Of a stretch of DNA of 64,000 bases, positions 1 to 9,114 are shown piece by piece. Where the stretch lies: the NCBI GenBank assembly GCA_964596985.1, contig CAZQWG010000002.1, positions 186,001 through 250,000 on the forward strand, read 5' to 3'. This stretch comes from GCA-020345945 sp964596985. Lineage in GTDB: Archaea > Thermoproteota > Bathyarchaeia > RBG-16-48-13 > GCA-020345945. A model generated the notes under the pieces. It had not been told where the DNA came from and ran no database searches. It worked only from the letters and a program-made list of their open reading frames with translations. A program made the position numbers and the translations under genes. Numbering within the stretch: position 1 is the stretch's first letter; every line of letters starts with the position of its first letter.

Positions 1-950
1 TTCGCCTTCTCTATGTTTGAGTAGTAGACTCTTTGATCTGCAGGTCTCCATTCGTCAAAGCCGATTGAAAACTTCTTCTCTGCAATCTGCTCAAGATACT
101 CTATTAGCTCGAGAAGGGAGTATGTGTTCTCGGGGCCACCACCAAAGTTGTAGAATTCGCCTTTGGTTTTCTTGATGTTGTCAGCTGCAAGTTCGAAGCC
201 TTGACACAAGTCATCTATGTAAAGTATATCCCTGATCTGTTTTCCATCTCCGTAGATCGTTATCGGTCGCCCGAGAATAAGGGAGATTATGAAGTGGCTG
301 ATCCAAGCTTGATCTTCGGTACCGTACTGGTGAAGACCGTAGATGCAGCTCATCCTGAATACAACAGACTTCATGCCGTAGCTGTCCGCATAATCTTGGA
401 AGTATATGTCCCCAACTGCTTTCGAACAACCATAAGGCGTGCAGGGGTCTAGGACTTGAAGTTCATCGATTCCACTACGTCGTGAACTGGAGAATTCGTA
501 CCGCGAAGACCCCTCTTCGATGGGAAGATCACCTAGTGATCCGTAGACTTTATTGGTTGAGCAGTACAGGAGTGTGGTGTCGACTTCTGACTTCCTTGCA
601 GCCTCGAGCAGGTTCAATGTTCCTAAAGCGTTTGTCTCGAAGTCAGATCTGGGGTCGGACAGACTCGTTGTCACAGCTACTTGAGCAGCTGCATGTAGTA
701 TCAGGTCTTTCCCTGAGACTGCCTTGGAAAGGGTGTCGATATCTCGAAGATCAGCCCTTATGACTTTGAGTCTATCTTCGTTTGGGTAGTTCTCTTTCAG
801 CCAGTTCAAGTTGTATTCGGTTCCTGATCTTGAGAAATCGTCGAAAATCGTGACTTTCGAGTTTGGATACTTAGACAACATGTAGTTGGAGAAGTTCGAT
901 CCGATGAATCCCGCTCCTCCTACGACGAGGATGTCTTCGTATGTTGGCAA
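1..950 (-). CDS. Extended SDR sugar-nucleotide epimerase, CDP-paratose 2-epimerase-like (C-terminus off the window)
   Basis: NAD-dependent sugar-nucleotide enzyme, read from the minus strand and open through base 1, so its C-terminus is missing. Seen: NAD-binding GGAGFIG at residues 11-17, STNKVYG 131-137, catalytic YGCSK 173-177, SCIYG 201-205, a Q-x-G-T-E-D-Q segment 208-214, and GDGKQIRD followed by YIDD 234-247. In the family, SCIYG and QxGxEDQ are typical of CDP-paratose/tyvelose 2-epimerases. Start chosen as TTG at 950: GGAGG lies at 959-963 with an 8-base spacer and an in-frame stop sits just upstream. A 4,6-dehydratase or another epimerase acting on a related NDP-sugar is the alternative; substrate is inferred. 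Confidence 0.85.
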   Translation of the reverse strand, partial: MPTYEDILVVGGAGFIGSNFSNYMLSKYPNSKVTIFDDFSRSGTEYNLNWLKENYPNEDRLKVIRADLRDIDTLSKAVSGKDLILHAAAQVAVTTSLSDPRSDFETNALGTLNLLEAARKSEVDTTLLYCSTNKVYGSLGDLPIEEGSSRYEFSSSRRSGIDELQVLDPCTPYGCSKAVGDIYFQDYADSYGMKSVVFRMSCIYGLHQYGTEDQAWISHFIISLILGRPITIYGDGKQIRDILYIDDLCQGFELAADNIKKTKGEFYNFGGGPENTYSLLELIEYLEQIAEKKFSIGFDEWRPADQRVYYSNIEKA

Positions 951-1244
951 TTCATATTCCTCCAGTCATCTTGAGTAATATTTTCTATAGAGATTAGGTG
1001 TGGAAGATGGGGGGTGCTTGGATTTAAAAGCTCTATGTGTTAGAGTCGATGGTTCTGGTCTCATATTATGGTAATGACGTGATACGACTAACTTGCATTG
1101 AACCTTACTATTCTTCTAGATTCAATATCTCAATGATTAGGTCTTCTTGAGGGAATATTATTTTTTTTAGGTTCAGAGGAAGAGTTATTTCTACTTCTTT
1201 CTAGATTGTGAGTTCTCTGTGTAATGACTTTGAATCATCAATGA

Positions 1245-1826
1245 TTGGCAGGTCTATCCTTGACAACCCGCTCAAGATACGTCTTCAAACCTGCGTTGAA
1301 GGCAATTCGAGGAAACGTGTTAGACGTAGGTTGTGGGTCGGGTCTAACCTTGGAGAAGTTGGAGAATGGGGTAGGTCTGGACATCTCCCTAAGAGATCTG
1401 AGGAAGTCTAAGCGGAAAGATTTGGATGTAGTCTTAGGAGCTGGTGAGTCCCTTCCATTCAGGGATTGTTCGTTCACTACGGTTTTATGCATGCAGACTG
1501 TCGAACATTTCTCGAACTTCCTTTCAGCCTTAGGTGAGTTCTACCGTGTGTTGGAGAACGAAGGTATTCTACTCCTAGAGTTTCCTAACGCGTCTTCTCT
1601 TATTGATCATGGATGGGATCGCCCAGATCATTTGTCATACTTCAATCCTGACAGCCTGAAGAAACATATAGGGTCCAAAGGATTCAAGGTCACTCAAGTC
1701 TGGGCAGGTTGCCGTTACATTCAGAACCCGATTCTGGAACGTATTTGGCTCCTTCTATCACGTTTCATCTCCCCTTTTTGGGGGAATATCTGGATCTTTG
1801 GAAAGAAGAAGCCCAGATCTAACTGA
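1245..1826 (+). CDS. Small class I SAM-dependent methyltransferase
   Basis: A 193-residue Methyltransf_11-type enzyme. Motif I LDVGCGSG is at residues 26-33, followed by acidic GLDIS near 44-48, and VEHF with a typical post-motif region near 86-89. The start is TTG; no convincing Shine-Dalgarno is seen. An ATG four bases upstream is in another frame. It stands alone between two minus-strand genes, in a locus with eight other methyltransferases, so methylation of a sugar hydroxyl, sugar acid or lipid carrier is the likely role; the acceptor cannot be read from sequence. Confidence 0.8.
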   Translation: MAGLSLTTRSRYVFKPALKAIRGNVLDVGCGSGLTLEKLENGVGLDISLRDLRKSKRKDLDVVLGAGESLPFRDCSFTTVLCMQTVEHFSNFLSALGEFYRVLENEGILLLEFPNASSLIDHGWDRPDHLSYFNPDSLKKHIGSKGFKVTQVWAGCRYIQNPILERIWLLLSRFISPFWGNIWIFGKKKPRSN

Positions 1827-1847
1827 CCGTTGGCGTGTAATAGACCA

Positions 1848-1875
1848 ATCCAGTCTCATATCTGTGAGATTGGAT
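1848..1875. terminator. Hairpin between convergent genes
   Basis: An inverted repeat gives an 11-bp stem (1848-1858 with 1865-1875, one G-U pair) around a 6-base loop. It lies between the convergent genes ending at 1826 and 1925, so it could end transcripts from both sides. Archaeal terminators are mostly T-rich rather than hairpin-based, and no strong T-tract follows, so the role is tentative. Confidence 0.3.
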
Positions 1876-1924
1876 CAAATAGATTCTGGTTGGTGAACCC
1901 AGTGTGCTTGGCGTATCACAATGA

Positions 1925-2656
1925 CTACTCTGGGTTTCCGATCCCATGAAGTAGAAGGTTAAGGACAACCCCGACGTATCTGGGTCCCATCTGACCTAGC
2001 TTAAGTTTTGAGACTCCCCTCTTGCGTCCTCGCCAATGTACAGGAACTTCGACCATAGAAAACCCGAGACGATGAGCTTTGAGAGGGATTTCGATATTGA
2101 TCTCAAAGCCCTTCGTTTCAATATGTATGGAATCCAAGACTTCTCTACGGTAGGCCTTGAAAGCATTTGTAAGATCTTTGATCTCCAAACTAAAAATTGT
2201 CGCTGCAAATATGTTGAAACAGCGATTAGCCAGCATCTTCAGTCTAGGGTATCCTTCAACCGAACTCTCTGGAAGGAACCTTGAGCCTATTGCTATATCA
2301 AAGCCCTTGTTCAACTCCGATAGGAGCTTCAGTATGTCGGCGGGCTCGTCTGAGAGATCTCCCATTAATGGAACTATCACATCACCCTTCGCTGCATCGA
2401 AGCCCGCCTTGATGGTTTTCCCGAAAGATGGTCCCCCTCGCCTATGGATGACTCGGATCCTCTTGTTCTTCGCTGCGATTCTGTCAGCGAACCCGCCAGT
2501 TCCATCGGTACTGTTATCATCGACTATTAGAATCTCGTGATCAACGACTAGCGGCTTTATGGAGGAATCAATTTTCTTCAGGAGAATCTCAAGATTCTCT
2601 CTCTCATTATGCGCAGGGATTACTATTGAAAGAAGATTCGGTCTTCCTTTGGGCAT
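1925..2656 (-). CDS. GT2 glycosyltransferase, dolichol-phosphate sugar synthase-like
   Basis: A 243-residue GT-A enzyme. Seen: N-terminal IVIPAHNERENL (11-22), nucleotide-binding IVDDNSTDGT (44-53), and MGDLSD (98-103) where DPM1-type enzymes usually have DAD; GSRF follows near 123-126 and a basic RGRKRGVSKL segment near the C-terminus. No transmembrane segment, as in Pyrococcus-type DPM1. The family moves a sugar from a nucleotide donor to dolichol phosphate on the cytoplasmic face, supplying GT-C enzymes such as those encoded nearby. The M-G-D-L-S-D variant suggests a subfamily different from the other four DPM-like genes here. Start ATG at 2656 without an evident Shine-Dalgarno. Confidence 0.85.
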   Translation of the reverse strand: MPKGRPNLLSIVIPAHNERENLEILLKKIDSSIKPLVVDHEILIVDDNSTDGTGGFADRIAAKNKRIRVIHRRGGPSFGKTIKAGFDAAKGDVIVPLMGDLSDEPADILKLLSELNKGFDIAIGSRFLPESSVEGYPRLKMLANRCFNIFAATIFSLEIKDLTNAFKAYRREVLDSIHIETKGFEINIEIPLKAHRLGFSMVEVPVHWRGRKRGVSKLKLGQMGPRYVGVVLNLLLHGIGNPE

Positions 2657-3015
2657 AATGAATCACGACAATAATGTAAGGGTCCCTTTGGTTTCAAGTA
2701 TCTTTAATGAAAATCCACTACGTCTTTATATTCAGCATCGTTTAATTCACTTCTCCTTTGAAGCAAGAATTTCAGGACCAATTCAAGAACTCGATTGTAT
2801 GAGCACACATAATTCATGAGGAACAAGTTTAGAACAGTTGAATACGCACTCAAAGCCAAAAGAGAACCTCGATCAATATGCAGACTAGAATCTAATCAAA
2901 TCTGAATCAATATATGCTTCGAGTCTGACATATTGAAAATTTTCAAGTATGAGTTGATTTCAGGATAAGAATCTGTGAGTTGTAGGTATCAGAAATTCTC
3001 AAGGTCGAACCAGAC
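2657..3015. other. Divergent intergenic region
   Basis: A 359-base AT-rich region between divergent genes. It must hold the promoters for the GT2 gene on the left and the GT-C gene on the right. The only structured element I see is a perfect palindrome at 2933-2946. No plausible gene. Confidence 0.5.
2933..2946. promoter_or_regulatory. 14-bp perfect palindrome, candidate operator
   Basis: TTGAAAATTTTCAA reads identically on both strands. It lies 70 bases before the TTG start of the GT-C gene at 3016. Its symmetry fits a dimeric regulator site, but AT-rich palindromes also occur by chance. Confidence 0.25.
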
Positions 3016-4413
3016 TTGCCGTCAAGAAACGGATCTATTTACACGGGTAAAGCAGAGTACTATCGATTGGCAGTTGTAATCCCTATTGTATTCCATGTGA
3101 TCATGGCATGGATGTATGGCGGAGAATTACTCGACACCGAGTTTCCTGACCCGTGGGCATATGTTTCGACAGGACTGTTCTTAGTAGGACAAGAGAATGC
3201 AATACCTCTTCCTCAGGTACCAGTAGTCTTACCTATGTTTTCCGGCATCCTGTATGTGATCCTCGGATTCCCAGAATTCCTCTTCTATCTATGGTTGTGG
3301 AATGCAATCACCCTTACCATCCTTATCGTAGCAGTCTATGACGTTACCAGAAACTACTATGATGTAAGAAATGCTTCGTTAGCGTCATTGCTTGTCGGAC
3401 TCAATTGGAGAATAGGGACAAATGGGCAACAACTACTAACGGACATCCCTCTAGTTGCATTCTCACTGCTGGGTCTTTGTCTTCTCCTCAGATACAGACA
3501 GCATTATGATACCTTCCACCTATTCTGTTCAGGTTTCGTATCATCTATCGCGTGTTGGACTAAGTTCTCTTTCATCTACCTCTTCTTGCCTATTCTACTA
3601 TTCGTCTCAGTACGCGAAATAGGCAGGCAACGGAAGGGATGGATCTCCTTCATTGCAGGGCTTGTTGTATCCCAAGCTCTCTTTCTAGGCGTCAGATGGA
3701 TCAGGTATAGCGATCCTTTCGCCGAAATCGGCATGGAAGCAAAGACGCATATTCATTTGGGTTTTACACCCCTCTACTTGGCGCATCTTCCTGAGTATCT
3801 TGGCTATCCAGCCTTATTGTTCGCGATTCTTGGCCTCATATACTCGCTGAAAGAAAGAAGATACTTGATTCCAGCTTGGGCCATCTATGGAACAGCCTTT
3901 TACACATTCCTGGTTACGCCACCAAGATACTACCAGTATTCCACCCACTTTCTCCCGGCATTCCTGATTCTCGCAGGTGTTGGGCTGTGTAGGATATCTG
4001 AGATTCTTGCGCGTCCTCGTCAGACGGTGTTCCAAAGATTTCTCGGATTCCTACTTGTAGGTATAACGGTACTGCTGACCAATTCACATTTCAAGAAGAC
4101 CTCGAAGACCACCTACATCAAGATATGGAAATACACCGTCTTCAAGACACGATACGTTATGAGGTTTCTACACCAGAAACTCGAAATAGAGTCGAGATTC
4201 ATACGCTATCCTCAGCGATATCTCAGTTTGAGAGAGTCCATAACAAATGAAATGGTCAAAGACGCCCCTTACGCTGTCAATTGCGCCTATTCTATTCTCA
4301 TGGTTCAAGATAGGGTAGCCCTTGGTTTGCGTGTTCTACTGTTAATCATTTTCCTAGGAGTCATCATCTTATTCTATAAAATGCGGGCTAGAGCCCCCTC
4401 ACTCCGATTGTGA
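3016..4413 (+). CDS. GT-C membrane glycosyltransferase (PMT/ArnT-like)
   Basis: A 465-residue multi-pass membrane protein with roughly ten hydrophobic segments. The first loop carries FPDPWAYV near residues 43-50; an acidic residue at this place is the catalytic base in GT-C enzymes. The family uses polyprenyl-phosphate sugars outside the cell. Clear paralogue of the gene at 11077-12342: shared blocks include GFPxF...YLWxWN, NWxIGxxGQxLLxD, and LIPAWAxYG followed by HFxPxFxxLAxVG. Start TTG at 3016, no strong Shine-Dalgarno. Sugar and acceptor unknown. Confidence 0.75.
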   Translation: MPSRNGSIYTGKAEYYRLAVVIPIVFHVIMAWMYGGELLDTEFPDPWAYVSTGLFLVGQENAIPLPQVPVVLPMFSGILYVILGFPEFLFYLWLWNAITLTILIVAVYDVTRNYYDVRNASLASLLVGLNWRIGTNGQQLLTDIPLVAFSLLGLCLLLRYRQHYDTFHLFCSGFVSSIACWTKFSFIYLFLPILLFVSVREIGRQRKGWISFIAGLVVSQALFLGVRWIRYSDPFAEIGMEAKTHIHLGFTPLYLAHLPEYLGYPALLFAILGLIYSLKERRYLIPAWAIYGTAFYTFLVTPPRYYQYSTHFLPAFLILAGVGLCRISEILARPRQTVFQRFLGFLLVGITVLLTNSHFKKTSKTTYIKIWKYTVFKTRYVMRFLHQKLEIESRFIRYPQRYLSLRESITNEMVKDAPYAVNCAYSILMVQDRVALGLRVLLLIIFLGVIILFYKMRARAPSLRL

Positions 4414-4567
4414 CAGATCTACGGATAAGGGCGTCAGAATCAAGACATAGAGCAATTGACAGATTGAAAGGAATACCTAGATGGTGATACAATCAATTGG
4501 CAACTCTGACGCATATTGATGGAGCACCGAAGTTCTCATTTATGTCTGTCCGTCACATTCTCTCCTT

Positions 4568-6169
4568 ATGAAAATGGTCTGCAAAAAAGGGCTCTGGCAG
4601 ATTGTAGTAATACTTGTTTTCGCAACTATTCTGAGAACATTTGGGTTGGGATTCAGCGAGTTTCACGGGGATGAGGTGATGATCACTGGAAGAGCTATTG
4701 CCCTATGTAAGGCGCTATCGTCGCCGATCAACCTAGGTATTGTTCTCGCCCATATACACCCACCTGTTGAGATCATTCTCCCTATACCCTTTCTGCTCAC
4801 CTTTGGAGTGACAGAGTTTGTCGCCAGATTGCCGTTTGCTCTGGCTGGAATAGCGAGCGTCTACCTTATCTACAGAATTGCGAAGGCTCTCTTCTCAAGT
4901 AAGGTAGGAGTCCTCTCTGCTACACTCTTGTGCTTTTCCGGCTTTCATATCATGTTTAGCAGGATAGTCATGGCAACATCGATTGAACTGATGCTTGTTT
5001 TACTGGCTACATTTTTCCTCATAGAGGCTACGGATAGTACACGAGACTCGGGGAAGATAGAATGGACAATGCTGGGAGTGAGTCTTGGCTTAGGTTTGTT
5101 GACCCAGTATCACGCCCTCCTCCTTCTTCCGTCGGTATTTTTCTTTCTAAGAGAGAAGTTTGGCTCCGTATGGTGGATGGAGGAAAATGTGAGAAGAACT
5201 ATTGCAGTCATGTCTATGATTGCGGTGCCTTTCTATCTTGTCTACTTCTCTGCCCCAATCTTCTTTCCACAGATCGGACCGACCTTGGGAGCCAATTATA
5301 TTCTTCAAAGAGGAGTAGGAGAAGTAGGGTTTCATGTCGCTTACTACCTCAAGAATCTTATCAACTACTGCTCAGTCTTCTATCTTTCTTTGGTTTTCTT
5401 AGGCCTTTTCTTGAGCTTGAAATTTCTAGATGATACTAGAGTTAGGTTTTGCTGGGTTTGGTTGCTCTCCTTCGTTGTCCCCTTCTTCTTTCTTATTCGG
5501 GCACCTGTTGTTGTATATATTATGGATGGGATTCCCCCAATGCTAATCCTCTCTGCGCTGGGCCTCTACAATCTCAGATCGGAAGACGGTGTTCGGCTAG
5601 GGAGAACAGATTGGAGGAAGGTCTCATTCCTTCTCTTGCTCTGTTCTGTGATTCTGCTAAGTGTCTTTCACGTTTATGGCTATACTATTCAATCGGGAGA
5701 GGTTGAGGACAACCCCTTTCTTGTGACATTTCAGATAGAGGGGGCACACTACAGACCCTACAAGGTTGGTTGGAAGACAGCGGGATGGTACATAAGGGAG
5801 AACACAAAGGATTCTGACCTGTATGTGAGTGATGGAGAAGGGTTTGTGACTAGGTACTACACGAATAGAAAGTATCTTTGTGAGATATTCCAGTTCTATG
5901 ACTATGTCAATTCTAGTGAGTGGTCAAAGGTGAGATTCATAGTTCTATCTAGCGAAAGTCATAACGTATTCCCGACAATTAGGAGCTATGTCGAAGAGCA
6001 CTACTTTCTTGCTGCCATAGTCAGGATTCAGTCGTTGGATTCGATATTCATCTACAGTATTATGCCGACTGATGAATCCCCTGAAATACTCCTTCCTGAA
6101 CGTATCGACAAGCTCTTTGATGAGAAATATGGGAGAAGTCCTGAGACAATACTCAGCATATATGTTTAG
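4568..6169 (+). CDS. GT-C glycosyltransferase, PMT_2/ArnT type
   Basis: A 533-residue protein with an N-terminal helix (about 10-28), then FHGDE at 32-36 with Asp35 as the expected catalytic residue, then IHPPVE in the first periplasmic-type loop and about ten more membrane segments. A soluble C-terminal part of about 150 residues follows (GWKTAGWYIRENTKDSD onward), as usual for PMT_2 proteins. It probably transfers a sugar from dolichol phosphate to a glycan, lipid or protein outside the cell. It follows the other GT-C gene by 154 bases on the same strand. ATG start; an AT-rich stretch about 25-30 bases upstream would fit a short or absent leader. Confidence 0.85.
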   Translation: MKMVCKKGLWQIVVILVFATILRTFGLGFSEFHGDEVMITGRAIALCKALSSPINLGIVLAHIHPPVEIILPIPFLLTFGVTEFVARLPFALAGIASVYLIYRIAKALFSSKVGVLSATLLCFSGFHIMFSRIVMATSIELMLVLLATFFLIEATDSTRDSGKIEWTMLGVSLGLGLLTQYHALLLLPSVFFFLREKFGSVWWMEENVRRTIAVMSMIAVPFYLVYFSAPIFFPQIGPTLGANYILQRGVGEVGFHVAYYLKNLINYCSVFYLSLVFLGLFLSLKFLDDTRVRFCWVWLLSFVVPFFFLIRAPVVVYIMDGIPPMLILSALGLYNLRSEDGVRLGRTDWRKVSFLLLLCSVILLSVFHVYGYTIQSGEVEDNPFLVTFQIEGAHYRPYKVGWKTAGWYIRENTKDSDLYVSDGEGFVTRYYTNRKYLCEIFQFYDYVNSSEWSKVRFIVLSSESHNVFPTIRSYVEEHYFLAAIVRIQSLDSIFIYSIMPTDESPEILLPERIDKLFDEKYGRSPETILSIYV

Positions 6170-6190
6170 ATCCGGATACTACTGGGGTTG

Positions 6191-7309
6191 TTAAGTGGAT
6201 CTATGCGCGTTGTTCGAGGCTTCTCTCTCTGCGATGTGTCTTGAGATAATAGAAGCGAAAAAAAGCGCTGCTGGAACCATCACCCAGAAATCATGATACC
6301 ACATACGTATACGATGAACTGCAAAGAACAAGTGAGTGACAGCCGCCCACAGCAAGAAGAAGACTTCGACCTCCGAAGGCTCCTTACCTTTGGCAACTAG
6401 AGAATAGATGAAGAGTATCAATACAACATAGAGATTGATGCTTCGGAATAGTTCTGAGGGATAGCTGATCGTGTAGAATACTGATGCGATAATCTCGAAG
6501 GCTGCCTTCTCCTCTCCCTCGACAAAGTGTAGAAATGGGATTGACCAAATAGCCAACGAATGTCCGTGATAATCTAGTTTGTCCATCATATCAGAAAAGA
6601 ACCTTGCGTCCCAGAGAAGAGGTTCCCCGAGCCAGAATACTAGCAGGCCAACAAGGATGGATATGAAAATATCTCGCAGTTCTCTGTTTTCTTTCCTCTT
6701 ATACAGTCCCCAAGACACGGCTACTGCGGGAAATATGGGGATCGGGACAAACTTCGATAGGGAAGATAATCCATACAGGATCGCCCCTTTCAAATATCTT
6801 CCTTCAAACAACAATGATTTGAATGCCAATAGAAGAAATAGCAGGGATGTTGCGTCTATGATGCTGTAATAGTTCACGCTTGTGATTGCAGGAATCGGTA
6901 AGAAGAACAGCCAGGATATCCATCCTGCTATTCGTCCTCCAAACTGTTCTCCGATTCTGAAGATGTAGACCGCCATCAAGGCGATAACCAAACTGAAATG
7001 GACTCTGGTTGGTATCGGGTATTCTCCTAGTCCAAAAACGTCAAGAGTGATGGCAAATACTCCTGTAATAACCTTGGCAAGGGGTGGGGCAACGCAACTG
7101 AATGTATGGATTGAACAATCCACAAGCGGATTCAAATCACCCTGGATGATTCCCCTCACATATACAAGACCGAGAAAATGGTATGTCTTTTCATCGCTGA
7201 TAATGAAACTGCGTAAGTAGGCTAGTAGGAAGACGAGGTAGAGTGCTAAGGTAGATGAGAAGATAAGAAGAGAATCGGTATGTTCTCTTAGTCTCTCTTT
7301 CATGTTCAT
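6191..7309 (-). CDS. GT-C glycosyltransferase of duplicated cassette, copy A
   Basis: A 372-residue multi-pass membrane protein. Seen: N-terminal helix 15-33, acidic DE pair at 39-40 (expected catalytic base), then PPLAKVITG and GEYPIPTRVH blocks. These blocks recur in the gene at 7970-9082 as PPLSKLITG and SSYPIPIRIH, so the two are paralogues. The ATG overlaps the stop of the upstream small membrane-protein gene by four bases, so the two are translationally coupled. Function as a polyprenyl-phosphate-sugar-dependent glycosyltransferase is inferred from fold and position. Confidence 0.75.
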   Translation of the reverse strand: MNMKERLREHTDSLLIFSSTLALYLVFLLAYLRSFIISDEKTYHFLGLVYVRGIIQGDLNPLVDCSIHTFSCVAPPLAKVITGVFAITLDVFGLGEYPIPTRVHFSLVIALMAVYIFRIGEQFGGRIAGWISWLFFLPIPAITSVNYYSIIDATSLLFLLLAFKSLLFEGRYLKGAILYGLSSLSKFVPIPIFPAVAVSWGLYKRKENRELRDIFISILVGLLVFWLGEPLLWDARFFSDMMDKLDYHGHSLAIWSIPFLHFVEGEEKAAFEIIASVFYTISYPSELFRSINLYVVLILFIYSLVAKGKEPSEVEVFFLLWAAVTHLFFAVHRIRMWYHDFWVMVPAALFFASIISRHIAEREASNNAHRST

Positions 7310-7803
7310 GATGTTATGACGCCTCTAATTGTGAGTAGTGCCAACGATAGGAATGTGAATGAGAATATCGCGGTTAAGTATGAGAGTTTCAAGGAATCTC
7401 CGAATTGAAACTTCAAGAGATGTGAAGTTAGGTAAGTTCCTACGAAAATGTTGCAGATATAGATGGCAGACATGATCAGAATGCATACGAGCAGATATGC
7501 CGGGACACGATCGTAGAGAATAGGAAGTTTGAAGAAGAAATATGCGAGAGTGAATCTTTCTGGGACGATCTCGAGGGGTAATATGAGTTTGCCGAATACT
7601 GGAAGACTCAATACGGGAGATAGGCAGATGCTGGATATGAATGCGTTGATTAGTATGAAAGTGAGGTATCTCCTGAAGTCCATTTTCAGGATATGGCATG
7701 CTAATCCTAAGGAGATTATAAGGGATATAATCGGCAAGACCGTTAGCGATACTCGAAGAACGTTCAGTGACATTTTGTTATAACCAACAAGATTCTTACT
7801 CAT
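7306..7803 (-). CDS. Small multi-pass membrane protein of duplicated cassette, copy A
   Basis: A 165-residue protein with about four hydrophobic segments, no family recognised. It is coupled by a 4-base overlap to the GT-C gene downstream and resembles the small protein at 9115-9585, which is coupled to a paralogous GT-C gene. The best-matching part is C-terminal, with YLTS followed by an L-rich helix in both. A second in-frame ATG at codon 11 gives a 155-residue product, matching the length of copy B, and may be the true start. A partner or assembly subunit of the GT-C enzyme is a reasonable inference only. Confidence 0.65.
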   Translation of the reverse strand: MSKNLVGYNKMSLNVLRVSLTVLPIISLIISLGLACHILKMDFRRYLTFILINAFISSICLSPVLSLPVFGKLILPLEIVPERFTLAYFFFKLPILYDRVPAYLLVCILIMSAIYICNIFVGTYLTSHLLKFQFGDSLKLSYLTAIFSFTFLSLALLTIRGVITS

Positions 7804-7969
7804 TATCTGGGAACATACTATATGTCAGGCAGTCCTATCCGAAGGAATTTTAGGTAGGAGTAGACAGGTTGCTTTGATTTGAGTCTATTGCCACAACATC
7901 TGTGACTTTTCATTATTTCTCAAAGAAATTGCTAGATCGGTCTCGTCTTATGTTTCTATGTGGGTTAGG

Positions 7970-9082
7970 TTACTCTTTGTAGCAATCATTGCTAGACTGG
8001 TCTCCATTCCTCGATCCAAATCTACGCATCCAAAAGATAGAGTTGAAGATTGCCAACGAAGGAAAGAGGAGCACTTTGTAGTAGGAGTGGTGTTTCGAAT
8101 GCAATTCCATGAAAAGGAAGGTAAAGATGAACCAAAGTAGAGGAAAGAGCTCCTTTCTTGAGAGCGAGATATGCCTGTAACCTGCATAGAAGATCGCGAT
8201 CAAAGTGAAGAGCATAAGATAGTACCCTATAGTAAGCTGTATCGGGAGATAGAGCATTCTCAACATGAATCGGATCAAGGCTACATCTATGGGGGTTTCA
8301 CCCAAGAACGCCTGTAATAGTCGTGTTTCGTCTGAAGACCATTGGAAATATACGTTTCCCTCTCGGGTCTGCCAGTTGATCATCGTCTCTCTGAGAAATG
8401 GGTCGGTAATCATAGGGTTGAAAGCTACATGCAAACTCAAACCAATGACAGTGATCAGAATCGTTTTTCTCAAAGCCTCCCCGCTCTTCTTCCCGTTCAG
8501 TAAATTCCAGGTTAGAATGAATGGGGGGAGTATCGCTACGGCGACGTATTTAGAGAGAGATGCCAGACCAAAGAATACTCCTGATATGACGAGATTTCTC
8601 GTACGATCTTCTAGGAGAAAGAATACACAGAGTGACGAGAAGAACAAACAAGTAATATCTAAAGAACTCAAGAGCAGATAGGCTCCTTCCGGTTGAAGAA
8701 TGGGCTGTAAGAGAACGAGGCACCAAGCCAGCAGTCCAGCAGTCTCGTCTCCAAGTTTTCGGCTTATAGAGTAACATAATACCCAAGATCCTGAGAGAAG
8801 GATCGAGGAATGAATTCGAATTGGAATCGGGTAGCTACTTACCCCATATGCGGACAATATATGCACAAATATTCCAGTTATCAGCTTACTCAGGGGAGGG
8901 CTGTCGCTTGTTCGCTGAAGCGTCCATCCTTCAACAAAGTATCTTGATTCCTGTCTAGTGATTACACCTTGTACCCAGAAGGAACCGGCTATCGTGAAAG
9001 CGTTCTCATCTCCCCAGAAGAGATCTTTATAGACGATCAGTGTGAAAAACAGGTATAGTACGGTCCCTGCCAAGAATAGCAC
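7970..9082 (-). CDS. GT-C glycosyltransferase of duplicated cassette, copy B
   Basis: A 370-residue multi-pass membrane protein paralogous to 6191-7309. FWGDE near residues 22-26 holds the expected catalytic acid; PPLSKLITG and SSYPIPIRIH follow. The GTG at 9082 leaves the first helix shorter than in copy A. The frame stays open upstream, and a GGGAGG/GGAGGT ribosome-binding site at about 9129-9135 points to a start at ATT (9121) or CTG (9118), overlapping the stop codon of the upstream gene. That would give about 12-13 extra residues and the same coupled arrangement as copy A. I list the conventional GTG start. Confidence 0.75.
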   Translation of the reverse strand: MLFLAGTVLYLFFTLIVYKDLFWGDENAFTIAGSFWVQGVITRQESRYFVEGWTLQRTSDSPPLSKLITGIFVHILSAYGVSSYPIPIRIHSSILLSGSWVLCYSISRKLGDETAGLLAWCLVLLQPILQPEGAYLLLSSLDITCLFFSSLCVFFLLEDRTRNLVISGVFFGLASLSKYVAVAILPPFILTWNLLNGKKSGEALRKTILITVIGLSLHVAFNPMITDPFLRETMINWQTREGNVYFQWSSDETRLLQAFLGETPIDVALIRFMLRMLYLPIQLTIGYYLMLFTLIAIFYAGYRHISLSRKELFPLLWFIFTFLFMELHSKHHSYYKVLLFPSLAIFNSIFWMRRFGSRNGDQSSNDCYKE

Positions 9083-9114
9083 AATTACCCTTGAAATCTT
9101 CGGGGATACGACTC

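Noticed and set aside
211..763. Short open frames on both strands in the first kilobase
   Set aside because: They are shadows of the minus-strand SDR gene, which is open through the left edge with family motifs.
4431..4512. 8-bp inverted repeat (GCGTCAGA with TCTGACGC) 66 bases apart before the GT-C gene at 4568
   Set aside because: Short and widely spaced; expected by chance in AT-moderate sequence.
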